Assembly: GCF_003449015.1 (NCBI RefSeq)
Contig: NZ_QRGD01000008.1
Location: 186,001 to 250,000, forward strand
Length of the DNA stretch: 64,000 bases
Direction of reading: 5' to 3'
Source of the DNA: Aureibaculum luteum
GTDB lineage: Bacteria; Bacteroidota; Bacteroidia; Flavobacteriales; Flavobacteriaceae
Shown in pieces: positions 53,895-62,102 of the stretch. Each line of letters begins with the position of its first letter. The stretch's first letter is position 1. The notes under the pieces were generated by a model. It was not told the origin of the DNA. It ran no database searches and saw only the letters and a list, made by a program, of their open reading frames with translations. The position numbers and the translations under genes are program-made.

Positions 53895-53961
53895 ACGATG
53901 GTTTACAAAGACCCGAAACAAAATTAAAATAAAGGCCACCAAAAGACTTAATAAAAAAATG

Positions 53962-54003
53962 ATTATGCAAATTCTCGCACAGCTGTGCGACAATTTGCAT
54001 AAT
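53962..54003. repeat. Perfect 42-nt palindrome with one central mismatch pair
   Basis: ATTATGCAAATT and AATTTGCATAAT are the outer arms. TCGCACAGCTGTGCGA is a perfect inner palindrome. The only mismatch is a C opposite a C between the two. TTTTTAAT follows, so it could act as a terminator. Confidence 0.88.
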
Positions 54004-54010
54004 TTTTAAT

Positions 54011-54072
54011 GCTGTAGATAGGACACTATCTCGGCGTAGAACTAAAAATTTAAACAAACAATATCTTTTACA
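54011..54072. repeat. Intergenic repeat D, copy 2 (short)
   Basis: GCTGTAGATAGGACACTATC, then TCGGCG, a TTTAAACAAAC core and TCTTTTACAT correspond to the first part of D copy 1. The terminal palindrome of the long copies is missing here. Confidence 0.75.
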
Positions 54073-54391
54073 TAAAATCTTAAAATTTATACTTCAATTT
54101 TAGTTCCGTAAAAGGTGAATTACCAGAACTATTAAAAAGAACGGCAAATGGAACTATTTTACTAAAAGTAGTTTGAGATATTTCTTAGTACCTTAAAACC
54201 ACCGTTTTTTGGTACAATGGAATTTTATGTTTAACCTGCTATCTAAAGTTTAAATACACTATTTAATTCATAACAATTACAACGTAAAAAGAGCTCTATA
54301 CTTGTTGATTAACGAAAATTTATTCTTTCATAGTTAACTTTATTAACTTTTATTTTTTTTACTTTCACTTAGTTAAACAAAAATTATATTA

Positions 54392-57300
54392 TCATTCAAT
54401 TACTCCCTCTAAAGAGCGTATAGAACTGATGTACCCTTTTTTAAGTTCATCAGCAAACTCCTTATCATTTTCGTCTACAGTGGTAAGTATATTATTGTAC
54501 ATTATTAAGGTACCTTCAATATCATCATAATGTTGTGAAATACCATAATTATCCAATCCACTATAGTATTCTATCCTGTTTTGAAAAATATCAACCAATG
54601 TGTTGACTACATTTCTTGCTTTTTCTTTTTTATTGATTTGATAATAAGCTTCGGGGTATCCCAATACCATTTGGAAGTGACCATATCGTTTAACAGGCAT
54701 TTTATCAATAGATAAATTTAAAATTTCTTCTGCCTTATCTTTTTTACCTTCTTTGATTAATTCTTCAGCTAATCGTACTAAATTATTTCTAAAAACTATA
54801 CCGTTTTTACGTGTTTCAACATCTACATATATATCATCGTTGCTATTTTTCCAATCCCATTTTTTTACATTGTTGTACATAGTTTCGGTATCAATTCTAC
54901 CAATACCCAAAACACTCTTAGGTCTTCCACGAGAACCTTTGCTTGACGTTAAAATTGGCACAAACTTGTAGGCCAACCCATCCAGCTGTAAATAGTCTTT
55001 AAGCCAAATATATTCATCATCAGCATTAGCTCCTCCTGTAAAATAAATAGGTCTGGTCCAATCGTTATGAGCTAAAATGTCTAGCATTAATATGCGGTGT
55101 TTTTGAATCCCTCGTTTATCAATTTCAATATCAATATAGGGTACAATCTTATCTGCATCTTTTTGAGGTACAATATTGTTTCTAAGTACCGCCTCTTTAT
55201 CAATAGGAATTCTTAATTTATTCGTAGGATAATACTTTTCAGGAAACCCATCCTCATCAAAATCTACAAAGGTTCTAGAATCATTACTGGCTATCCAATT
55301 CATAAATGTTTTAATATCCATTATGGTGTCTTTAAAAGCTGAATTTGGATAATAAAATGCAACATCTAACGAGCCTGTTTTATAATCGTCATGCACCAAT
55401 TGTCCTGGAATAGGATTTGCCAAATAGGTTTTTCTTTTTTGTTGATCTATATACCAATCCGTAGCAAAATAGCTAGATACAATTAACTTAATATCGGTTC
55501 TGTAACCCTCTACTTCCTGCATATACCAGAGCGGGAATGTGTCATTATCGCCAATGGTAAACATAATGGCATTTTTTTGTGTAGAATCTAAATAGGCTTT
55601 AGCGTTATTTCTAGCAGCGTATTTCCCTGAACGGTCATGATCATCCCAATTTTGAAAGCCCATTAAAATTGGTACAGCTAATAAACAAACAACGCTGGTA
55701 GTTGTAGCCAATATTTTTGGGTTGATTTTGTCTTTAAATTGTTGATAGAGAGCCAATACACCAAAACCAATCCACATAGCAAAGACATAGAATGACCCTA
55801 CGACGGCATAATCACGCTCACGAGGTTCAAAAGGTTTGGGGTTAGTATAGAATATAATGGCCAATCCTGTAAAAGCAAAAAAGAGAAAAAGGATATAGAA
55901 ATTCTTTTTATCGAATTTAATATGGAATAACACCCCTATTATTCCCAATAGTAATGGTAAAAAGAAATAGGTATTTCTTCCTTTGTTGTTTTTTACTTCT
56001 TCTGGTAAATTACGTTGAGCGCCCAACCGCATTTCATCAATAAAATTAATACCACTTAACCAATTACCGTGGTTATCGAGATTTCCTTGAATATCATCTT
56101 GCCTACCTACAAAATTCCACATAAAATACCTGCCGTACATATAGCCAAACTGGAATTGCATCATAAAGCTTAAGTTCTCACCAAAAGTGGGTCTTCGTTT
56201 ACTATTTAGCGGAATACCTGCAATGGCTTTATAATTTTGAGCAACATTGGGGTCAACCATACGCGGAATATAACCTTTGTGTTTGTCGGTATAATTTGGA
56301 CGGGCATCTTTATAACGATTTACGATAACATATTTACCTGCTTTTTCATCCTTTTCGTATTTTGGTTTATCATCACGATAAGGATTGTTCGGGTCTTGTT
56401 GACGTGTTTCAGAATAATATGAATCGTAAAAAATATTAGCATTACCATATTGTTCACGGTTGTAGTAAGCTAATAATTCTCTTGCACTTGATGGATTGTT
56501 TTCGTTTATGGTGGTATTTCCATTGGCACGAATTGGCAACATAACCCAAGATGAGAAGCCTATCATAATAAAAAGCAAACATAAAACGATAAGGTTAGTC
56601 TTTATTAAGTTCTTTTTACGCGTATGTTGTATGGTAAAATAAAAGATGGCGATTAAAACTAAACCTGCAATTATACTACCCGAATTAAACGGCATATCCA
56701 TACTATTCACGAAAAACAATTCCGAAACACTAAAAAAAGCCAAGGTGTAGGGGAATAAAAATTTAAAAACAAATGCCAATACCAATACGGAAATTATATT
56801 GACAATAATGAATTTTTTAGAGGTTATATTTTGATATCTTTTATAAAAATAAATAAATACAATAGACGGAATTACCAGTAGAGAAAGTATGTGTACGCCA
56901 AAAGATAAACCTACTACAAAAGCAATTAGCAATAACCATTTATGCCCTCTGGGTTTGTCCATTTCTGTTTCCCATCGTAAGCCTAGCCAAAAAAGTAAAG
57001 CCATTAGAAAAGAAGACATGGCGTATACTTCAGCCTCAACAGCACTATACCAAAAGCTATCTGAAAATGTATATGATAATGCACCAACCAAGCCACTGCC
57101 TAAAATTGCAATAGCACTACTTTGATTGATTTCATTACCATTTTTTAGTATAATTTTTTTTGCTAGAATGGTTATCGTCCAAAATAAGAAGAGGATGGTA
57201 AAAGCACTAGACAAGGCCGACATAAAGTTAGTCATCATTGCGATATGTTCAGGGTCTGTGGTAAACATTGCAAAAAACGCACCTAGCATTTGAAATAAAG

Positions 57301-57469
57301 GTGCTCCTGGCGGATGTCCAACCTGTAACTTTACGGAGGTAGCTATATATTCACCAACGTCCCAATAACTAACGGTTGGCTCTAAAGTTAGACTATAGGT
57401 TATTATTGCAATTCCAAAAACTACCCAGCCTAGTATATTATTCCACTTTTTATAATTGATATTTAACAT
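54392..57469 (-). CDS. DUF2723 membrane protein (glycosyltransferase-like, O-mannosyltransferase fold)
   Basis: This 1025-aa protein has about a dozen transmembrane helices in its first 600 residues. The entry EPTVSYWDVGEYIATSVKLQ, with an acidic pair in the first loop, is the DUF2723 mark and equivalent to the catalytic loop of GT-C transferases. The motif FEPRERDYAVVGSFYVFAMW lies mid-protein. The C-terminal 300 residues are soluble, with TPR-like helices (KAEEILNLSIDKMPVKRYGH). It is probably an inner-membrane glycosyltransferase of the Bacteroidota general glycosylation type; substrates are not proven. It is a single-gene chromosomal unit. Confidence 0.92.
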   Translation of the reverse strand: MLNINYKKWNNILGWVVFGIAIITYSLTLEPTVSYWDVGEYIATSVKLQVGHPPGAPLFQMLGAFFAMFTTDPEHIAMMTNFMSALSSAFTILFLFWTITILAKKIILKNGNEINQSSAIAILGSGLVGALSYTFSDSFWYSAVEAEVYAMSSFLMALLFWLGLRWETEMDKPRGHKWLLLIAFVVGLSFGVHILSLLVIPSIVFIYFYKRYQNITSKKFIIVNIISVLVLAFVFKFLFPYTLAFFSVSELFFVNSMDMPFNSGSIIAGLVLIAIFYFTIQHTRKKNLIKTNLIVLCLLFIMIGFSSWVMLPIRANGNTTINENNPSSARELLAYYNREQYGNANIFYDSYYSETRQQDPNNPYRDDKPKYEKDEKAGKYVIVNRYKDARPNYTDKHKGYIPRMVDPNVAQNYKAIAGIPLNSKRRPTFGENLSFMMQFQFGYMYGRYFMWNFVGRQDDIQGNLDNHGNWLSGINFIDEMRLGAQRNLPEEVKNNKGRNTYFFLPLLLGIIGVLFHIKFDKKNFYILFLFFAFTGLAIIFYTNPKPFEPRERDYAVVGSFYVFAMWIGFGVLALYQQFKDKINPKILATTTSVVCLLAVPILMGFQNWDDHDRSGKYAARNNAKAYLDSTQKNAIMFTIGDNDTFPLWYMQEVEGYRTDIKLIVSSYFATDWYIDQQKRKTYLANPIPGQLVHDDYKTGSLDVAFYYPNSAFKDTIMDIKTFMNWIASNDSRTFVDFDEDGFPEKYYPTNKLRIPIDKEAVLRNNIVPQKDADKIVPYIDIEIDKRGIQKHRILMLDILAHNDWTRPIYFTGGANADDEYIWLKDYLQLDGLAYKFVPILTSSKGSRGRPKSVLGIGRIDTETMYNNVKKWDWKNSNDDIYVDVETRKNGIVFRNNLVRLAEELIKEGKKDKAEEILNLSIDKMPVKRYGHFQMVLGYPEAYYQINKKEKARNVVNTLVDIFQNRIEYYSGLDNYGISQHYDDIEGTLIMYNNILTTVDENDKEFADELKKGYISSIRSLEGVIE

Positions 57470-57836
57470 CTTTTAATATTTTATATATTCTCTCTGAGTT
57501 TAATAAAATGACCCAAATGAACAAAAAAACTGATGAAAGTAACAAATTTAGGGGGTATGAATTAAGTACTAGTACCGTCCTGTTTTTAAACTTTTATTAC
57601 TAATATTAATTAATGAAGAAATATTATATCCAATAAGATAAATTATGAAGATTAGAAACCAATGTACAACATAGAACAGAAATTTTTATAAAACGTTTCA
57701 ATTAATGCCGGAATTGAAGAAAAGATTTGAGATAAGGAGTATCGGGACTTAGTGAGAATTTACCGAACAATAACAAATAAATTAAAATAAATATGTCTTA
57801 ATTTGCTAAATATGGATATGTTTTATATATTTGAGT
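57470..57836. other. Intergenic stretch with repeat U copy 2
   Basis: No gene is seen. It contains the start region of DUF2723 on one side and U2 (57711-57785) on the other. A TATATTTG at 57826-57833 is close to the antitoxin start. Confidence 0.6.
57711..57785. repeat. Intergenic repeat U, copy 2
   Basis: It aligns with 52168-52240: AGATTTGAG, AAGGAGTA, GACTTAGTGAGAATTT and CGAACAATAA are shared with few changes. It ends about 50 nt before the second antitoxin gene. Confidence 0.7.
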
Positions 57837-58073
57837 ATGAATATAAGTTTTACAAAAGAACAGGAAAAGTATATTTCTAAGCAAGTTGCTACCGGAGAAT
57901 ACCAAAACAATAGTGAAGTAATTCGGGATGCAATAAGACTACATCAAATTTATAGAGATAAAGTAATTGCTGATTTACGTAATGAAATAGAGAAGGGTCT
58001 AGATAGCGGCATCAGTAAACGTTCAGTTCAGGATATCATCAAGTCTAAAAAAAGGTCTAGGAAAACAGTATGA
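57837..58073 (+). CDS. parD: ParD-family antitoxin
   Basis: ATG 57837 is preferred to a TTG two codons upstream. The protein (78 aa) has the ParD ribbon-helix-helix: NISFTKEQEKYISKQVATGE, then YQNNSEVIRDAIRLHQIY, then ADLRNEIEKGLDSGISKRS. The C-terminal basic tail overlaps the toxin gene by 4 nt (ATGA). Confidence 0.92.
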   Translation: MNISFTKEQEKYISKQVATGEYQNNSEVIRDAIRLHQIYRDKVIADLRNEIEKGLDSGISKRSVQDIIKSKKRSRKTV

Positions 58074-58378
58074 TGATTGATAAAAATTTTAATTATCAAT
58101 TATCGAAAGATGCAGATCAAGATTTAGACAGTATTTTTGATTATACTGAAAAAGAACATTCTTTTGATCAAGCCATAAAGTATTTATCCGAAATTGAGGA
58201 AACCTTTTTTCAAATTGCCAGCAGTCCAAATCTTGGAAAAGAACGTGTAGAATTAAAAAGAGGAATATATAGTTTACAAGTAAATTATCATCTTGTCTTT
58301 TACAAAATTCATTCCGATCATGTTCTAATTGTAAGAGTTTTACATGGTCGAAGAGATCTGCCAAAATTCATTAAATAA
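58070..58378 (+). CDS. parE: ParE-family toxin
   Basis: This 102-aa protein has the ParE fold: NYQLSKDADQDLDSIFDYTE, then FDQAIKYLSEIEETFFQIAS, then SSPNLGKERVELKRGIYSLQVNYHLVFYKIHSDHVLIVRVLHGRRDLP. It is intact and coupled to ParD. ParE toxins inhibit DNA gyrase. Repeat D follows 34 nt after its stop, as for the first module. Confidence 0.93.
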   Translation: MMIDKNFNYQLSKDADQDLDSIFDYTEKEHSFDQAIKYLSEIEETFFQIASSPNLGKERVELKRGIYSLQVNYHLVFYKIHSDHVLIVRVLHGRRDLPKFIK

Positions 58379-58412
58379 CTATGAGTCCAAATCACAGATA
58401 CTAATATTCAAT

Positions 58413-58567
58413 GTTACAGATAGGACACTATCTCGGTGTTTAATATAAAGTTCAAAGTTTAAATAAACGATCAAAATAACGGTAGGCAATTGGATTACTC
58501 ATTCAAAAAGTAATAACTTGTATATATAAGCGATATAACAACAATAGGGTTATACGTATGTTGCATG
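58413..58567. repeat. Intergenic repeat D, copy 3
   Basis: GTTACAGATAGGACACTATC, GTTTAAATAAACGAT, TAATAACTTG and GGTTATACGTATGTTGCATG match D copy 1 in the same order. The terminal palindrome is degenerate here. It lies after the ParE gene. Confidence 0.82.
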
Positions 58568-58667
58568 TCTCTTAATAAAATGTTCCAACAAACATCTCAG
58601 TCATTTTCGAATTACAAAAACAATGTCATAAAACAATTCGTGTTGAGTCAATTTGTAATAACTTTGA

Positions 58668-59273
58668 TTGCATTTAAAAAAAAATGAAGTGTATATAGAG
58701 CTGGAAAATTACATAAAAAATCGTGTAGCCGTTGAGCAGAAAGAATTAGAAAAAATAGCATCTTGTTTCAAACCAATTAAAACGGTGAGAAATGAAATGT
58801 TATGCAATTTTGGGCAGGTGTGTAATCACTTTTATTTTATTAAAAAGGGATGTTTAAGGCTTTACGAAATAGATAATAAAGGAAATGAGATAACAGGATA
58901 TTTTGCTTTGGAAAATAGTATCATCTCTGCAAACACTAGTTTCATTCTTCAAAAACCGTCTAGAGATTGTTTGGTTTCATTGGAGCCTTCAGAATTGTTA
59001 GTAATTTCACGCAATGATTTTTATAAATTAGTTGACACTACTCCCTCTTTTGCAAGCATTTATCATCAATTTATAGAATTTGCATTTATTCATTCTCAAA
59101 TGCGTATTTATAGTTTTTTAGGCATGGAAGGAATTGACAAACTCAAATGGGTGATGGAGCATGAGCCCAAATTACTTTCTCGAATTTCTAGTAAAGCAGT
59201 TGCTTCTTATTTAGGGATGACAAATTCAACCTTGAGTAAACTTCGCTCAAAACTAAATGAAACGTTGTCATAG
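58668..59273 (+). CDS. Crp/Fnr-family transcriptional regulator
   Basis: The cyclic-nucleotide-binding fold spans about residues 30-125 (TVRNEMLCNFGQVCNHFYFIKKGCLRLYEID), and the C-terminal HTH is SRISSKAVASYLGMTNSTLSKLRSKL. The start is uncertain: TTG 58668 or GTG 58689, with no suitable ATG. It precedes YdhR-like, DJ-1-like and DUF1348 genes in the same direction, so it may regulate a response to reactive compounds. Confidence 0.87.
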   Translation: MHLKKNEVYIELENYIKNRVAVEQKELEKIASCFKPIKTVRNEMLCNFGQVCNHFYFIKKGCLRLYEIDNKGNEITGYFALENSIISANTSFILQKPSRDCLVSLEPSELLVISRNDFYKLVDTTPSFASIYHQFIEFAFIHSQMRIYSFLGMEGIDKLKWVMEHEPKLLSRISSKAVASYLGMTNSTLSKLRSKLNETLS

Positions 59274-59355
59274 GACAACTTTTAAATCTTCAATACTCAT
59301 CAACTTTGTAAGATCATTTGGCAATTCAGCTAGATGATTAAAAAACATAAAAACC

Positions 59356-59676
59356 ATGAGTGAGTTAAAAAAAGTTTTCGTTTACACAGAGTTGCAAATT
59401 TCGGTTCCATTTACAGAAGTGGCTTGGAAAAAAATTAATGAAGGAATTAAAAAGCAAGAAGGTTTTGTTAGAAAAACTTGGCTTTCAGGCTTAAATTCTA
59501 ACACGGTAGGTGGTTTATATGAATTTAATTCATTAGAAAGTGCTCAAAAATTCGCATGGGACTATTTTCCAAATGAACCAAGAGCTTTTGGTGTAAGCTT
59601 TCAAACAAAGATTTTTGATGGGGAAATTGTGGAAGACGCAAGTAGAGATATGAAATCCCCACATTATAACTACTAA
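59356..59676 (+). CDS. YdhR-like putative monooxygenase
   Basis: The 106-aa protein resembles the YdhR mono-oxygenase family, a ferredoxin-like dimeric fold: VFVYTELQISVPFTEVAW, then NEGIKKQEGFVRKTWLSG, then GGLYEFNSLESAQKFAWDYF and FGVSFQTKIFDGEIVEDAS. It is small and cytosolic. It lies 82 nt downstream of the Crp-type regulator and ends at a strong terminator, so these two may form a transcript. Confidence 0.8.
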   Translation: MSELKKVFVYTELQISVPFTEVAWKKINEGIKKQEGFVRKTWLSGLNSNTVGGLYEFNSLESAQKFAWDYFPNEPRAFGVSFQTKIFDGEIVEDASRDMKSPHYNY

Positions 59677-59693
59677 TCTATAATAGTATTAGA

Positions 59694-59731
59694 TAGAGGA
59701 AACTCTAGCCTAAAAACTAGAGTTTCCTCTA
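59694..59731 (+). terminator. Intrinsic terminator after YdhR-like gene
   Basis: The perfect 15-bp arms TAGAGGAAACTCTAG/CTAGAGTTTCCTCTA enclose CCTAAAAA and are followed by TTCT. It starts 17 nt after the stop codon. Confidence 0.9.
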
Positions 59732-59754
59732 TTCTCAATTAAGAAAAAAATTAA

Positions 59755-60432
59755 ATGAAACATATACTCTTTATTGTGACCAGCACCGATATAACTGGTA
59801 CAGGGAAACACCCTGCTGGATACGAATTTTCAGAAATTGCCGATCCTTATTTTGAATTTATTAATGATGGATACACAGTAGATTTCGCAAGTATTTTGGG
59901 AGGAACCCCACCATTTGTAGACTACAATTCGTCTCAAAAAATCAGTAAGAAGTTTAAAGAAAGTAATGGATTTAAAAGACTGAATTTTAGTCATAAACTA
60001 GTTAATGTAGACATTGATGCATATGACGCCATTTTCTTTCCTGGTGGTTTAGGTTTAATGACTGATATGTTAAATAATCCATTAGTAAAAAAAATAATTA
60101 AAAACGTTTATGAAAATGGAAAAGTTATTGGAGCTGTTTGCCATGGGCCTACAGCTTTACTTAATGTTAAATTATCTGATGGAAGTAACTTACTAGAAGG
60201 AAAAAAAATTAATTCATTTACAAAAAAAGAGGAAGAGGAAGACAAACATTTGCTAGGAGATGTAATTCCATTCATGCTTGATGAAGAATTGATAAAGCAA
60301 GGAGCCATATTTTCCTATACAGAACCATTTAAACCATTTGTTATCAATGATGGGAATTTAGTTACAGGACAAAATCCTGCATCCGCATCAGGTGTTGCTT
60401 TAAAAATGATAAATATAATAACCTATAATTAA
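59755..60432 (+). CDS. DJ-1/PfpI-family class I glutamine amidotransferase-like protein (Hsp31-type)
   Basis: This 225-aa protein has the DJ-1/PfpI pattern: HILFIVTSTDITGTGKHPAG, then DAIFFPGGLGLMTDM, then VIGAVCHGPTALLNVKLSDG with the nucleophilic Cys of the elbow followed by His. The end VITDGNLVTGQNPASASG-like segment (FVINDGNLVTGQNPASASGV) is typical of Hsp31-like members, which act as chaperone or glyoxalase-III-type enzymes. DUF1348 follows after 5 nt, indicating an operon. Confidence 0.92.
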   Translation: MKHILFIVTSTDITGTGKHPAGYEFSEIADPYFEFINDGYTVDFASILGGTPPFVDYNSSQKISKKFKESNGFKRLNFSHKLVNVDIDAYDAIFFPGGLGLMTDMLNNPLVKKIIKNVYENGKVIGAVCHGPTALLNVKLSDGSNLLEGKKINSFTKKEEEEDKHLLGDVIPFMLDEELIKQGAIFSYTEPFKPFVINDGNLVTGQNPASASGVALKMINIITYN

Positions 60433-60437
60433 ATATT

Positions 60438-60851
60438 ATGGAAATGAAACTCCCATTACCGCCTTTTACTTTTGAGACAGCTAAACAAAAAGTGCAATTG
60501 GCTGAAGATATTTGGAATACAAAAGACCCCGAAAAAGTTATTTTGGGTTATAGTATGAATACCGAATGGAGAAACAGGTCAGAATTTCTTAATGGACGAA
60601 ATGAAATAAAAGACTTTTTAAAATTAAAATGGCAAAAAGAACTGGAATATAAACTCAAAAAGGAATTATGGAGTTTTCACGAAAATAGAATTGCAGTTCG
60701 ATTTGAGTATGAGTATAGAGATATTAATCAAAATTGGTTTAGAGCGTATGGAAACGAAAATTGGGAATTTGACAATAATGGATTAATGACAAAACGTTAC
60801 GCAAGTATAAACGACCTACCCATTAGTGAGATTGAAAGAAAAATAAAATAA
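60438..60851 (+). CDS. DUF1348 NTF2-like protein
   Basis: The 137-aa protein is a near-textbook DUF1348: LPLPPFTFETAKQKVQLAED, then WNTKDPEKVILGYS, then TEWRNRSEFLNGRNEIKDFL, NRIAVRFEYEY, WFRAYGNENWEFDNNG and LMTKRYASINDLPIS. It is predicted to have an NTF2-like cone fold, but its function is unknown. It is coupled to the DJ-1-like gene and followed by a nested palindrome. Confidence 0.95.
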   Translation: MEMKLPLPPFTFETAKQKVQLAEDIWNTKDPEKVILGYSMNTEWRNRSEFLNGRNEIKDFLKLKWQKELEYKLKKELWSFHENRIAVRFEYEYRDINQNWFRAYGNENWEFDNNGLMTKRYASINDLPISEIERKIK

Positions 60852-60859
60852 AAAGTCAT

Positions 60860-60935
60860 ATAACAATGTAAAAGAGCAATATCGGTTCGGGTGAAAACTC
60901 GAACCGATATTGCTTTAAATTCAGTATATTGTTAT
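60860..60935. terminator. Nested palindrome after DUF1348 gene
   Basis: The inner stem AGCAATATCGGTTCG/CGAACCGATATTGCT has 15 perfect pairs around a 10-nt loop. The outer arms ATAACAAT/ATTGTTAT enclose it. It starts 9 nt after the stop. The inner stem could terminate transcription; the outer arms are not needed for that. Confidence 0.8.
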
Positions 60936-61015
60936 CCGAAAGGCAGGTGCGGTTTAATCCGCTAATGCTGTTATACTAACAGTTGCAAAACATTTGAGGA
61001 AAATCGAAATACTGA

Positions 61016-61507
61016 ATGAAAAAAGTCATAATTACAGGAAGCTCAAGAAATGATGGAGATACCAAAACTCTGACGAATGAACTGTTAAAAAAATCAAATT
61101 GGGACATTATTGACTTGAACGATTATAATTTCGGATATTACGATTATGAACATAAATATGAAAATGATGATTATATAAAATTAATGCGGAAAATAATTGA
61201 CAAATATGATACTCTGATTTTTGCAACACCAGTTTATTGGTATTCAATGAGCGGAATTATGAAAGTGTTTTTTGACAGAATAACTGATTTGTTAGAAATT
61301 GAAAAAGACCTTGGACGAAAATTACGTGGAAAAAATATGGCTGGAATTAGTTGTTCAATTGGAAATAATTTAGGCGATGTTTTTTGGCTTCCGTTTTCAG
61401 AAACTGCAAAATATTTAGGAATGAATTATATCGGAAGTTTACATACAATAACTGAAGAAATAAACGAGCTGGAATTAGAGAAGTTTATAAGTAAAGTTGG
61501 AAAGTAA
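61016..61507 (+). CDS. NAD(P)H-dependent FMN oxidoreductase/flavodoxin-fold protein
   Basis: The 163-aa protein has a flavodoxin-like fold: VIITGSSRNDGDTKTLTNEL (FMN phosphate loop), then LIFATPVYWYSMSGIMKVFFDRITDL, and NMAGISCSIGNNLGDVFWLP. It belongs to the NADPH-dependent FMN reductase group, reducing quinones or azo/nitro compounds. It is a single gene, with the IS110-family fragment touching its 3' end in the opposite direction. Confidence 0.88.
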   Translation: MKKVIITGSSRNDGDTKTLTNELLKKSNWDIIDLNDYNFGYYDYEHKYENDDYIKLMRKIIDKYDTLIFATPVYWYSMSGIMKVFFDRITDLLEIEKDLGRKLRGKNMAGISCSIGNNLGDVFWLPFSETAKYLGMNYIGSLHTITEEINELELEKFISKVGK

Positions 61508-61680
61508 TTACCTGTGGCTTCCATAACACAATGACTATCTAAATCTAAGTGGTTGCTAAACTTCTTAAAGCCTGAAACATTGTTTTTAAACTGATAGTAA
61601 TTGCCACAAGAGTCTGTATCATCAAAAACTAAATGACTAAGGCCAATTCCGAAATATTTAATATCTTTATTCCTAATAAA
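61506..61680 (-). mobile_element. IS110-family transposase fragment (N-terminal part)
   Basis: On the minus strand the frame NKDIKYFGIGLSHLVFDDTD continues with SCGNYYQFKNNVSGFKKFSN and HLDLDSHCVMEATGNY. It matches the first half of the DEDD domain of IS110-type transposases (FGIDVS, then ...GFKKF..., then VMEATG). It lacks an initiator Met and ends abruptly at the flavodoxin gene. No terminal element is visible. It is a dead remnant. Confidence 0.75.
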
Positions 61681-62102
61681 ATGTTTTTTGAAAGGACAAC
61701 CTACGCGAGTTTTAACGACTTAAAATCGAGGTCTTAAAGCCTCATAGAACTGTAAGAAATCTGCGTAAAAATTGAAGAATGAGATTCTTGAATACCTTAT
61801 AAAAAAAATAAAAGATGAACAAAAAGAGTGAGGATTATCAATGTTGTCGAAGTCTAAGCTTCAACGTATACATTAACCTTAATGCTCTCTTTTATTCTTT
61901 CTGATTAAGTATCTAATTTAATGAATTACAAACTTAAGTTGTATATAATTAATTGCTAGTTCTGTGATTTCTTGGAAATTCCTTCGGAATTTCCACTGGT
62001 TCGTTCAATTTTGTTATTTTAGTTACTTAAACACGCAACGACATCATCCACGAATACGTTACCTAACATTATGGACCATCCAGAAACTTATCTACAAAAC
62101 CA
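61681..62102. other. Intergenic stretch, hairpin only
   Basis: No gene is seen. A perfect hairpin GGAAATTCC/GGAATTTCC lies at 61974-61994. The following ATG-rich segment leads to the regulator start at 62103. Confidence 0.5.

Larger units (their letters stand above)
53895..54391. other. 497-nt gap with palindrome and short repeat D
   Basis: It contains another TTCAAATAAACGATG piece at the start, a 42-nt palindrome (53962-54003), repeat D copy 2 (54011-54072) and a short frame 54099-54176 ending ANGTILLKVV that recalls the C-terminus of zinc-type alcohol dehydrogenases. That last item is too short to call. Confidence 0.6.

Noticed and set aside
54099-54176. Alcohol-dehydrogenase C-terminal remnant
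   Set aside because: Only about 25 codons with a weak resemblance (ANGTILLKVV end); too little to call.
57826-57833. TATATTTG as promoter of the parD-like gene
   Set aside because: The box is so close to ATG 57837 that the transcript would start at or after the start codon.
52861-58567. The D repeats as a CRISPR array
   Set aside because: Only three copies, 1-4 kb apart with genes between them; no short regular spacers and no cas genes.
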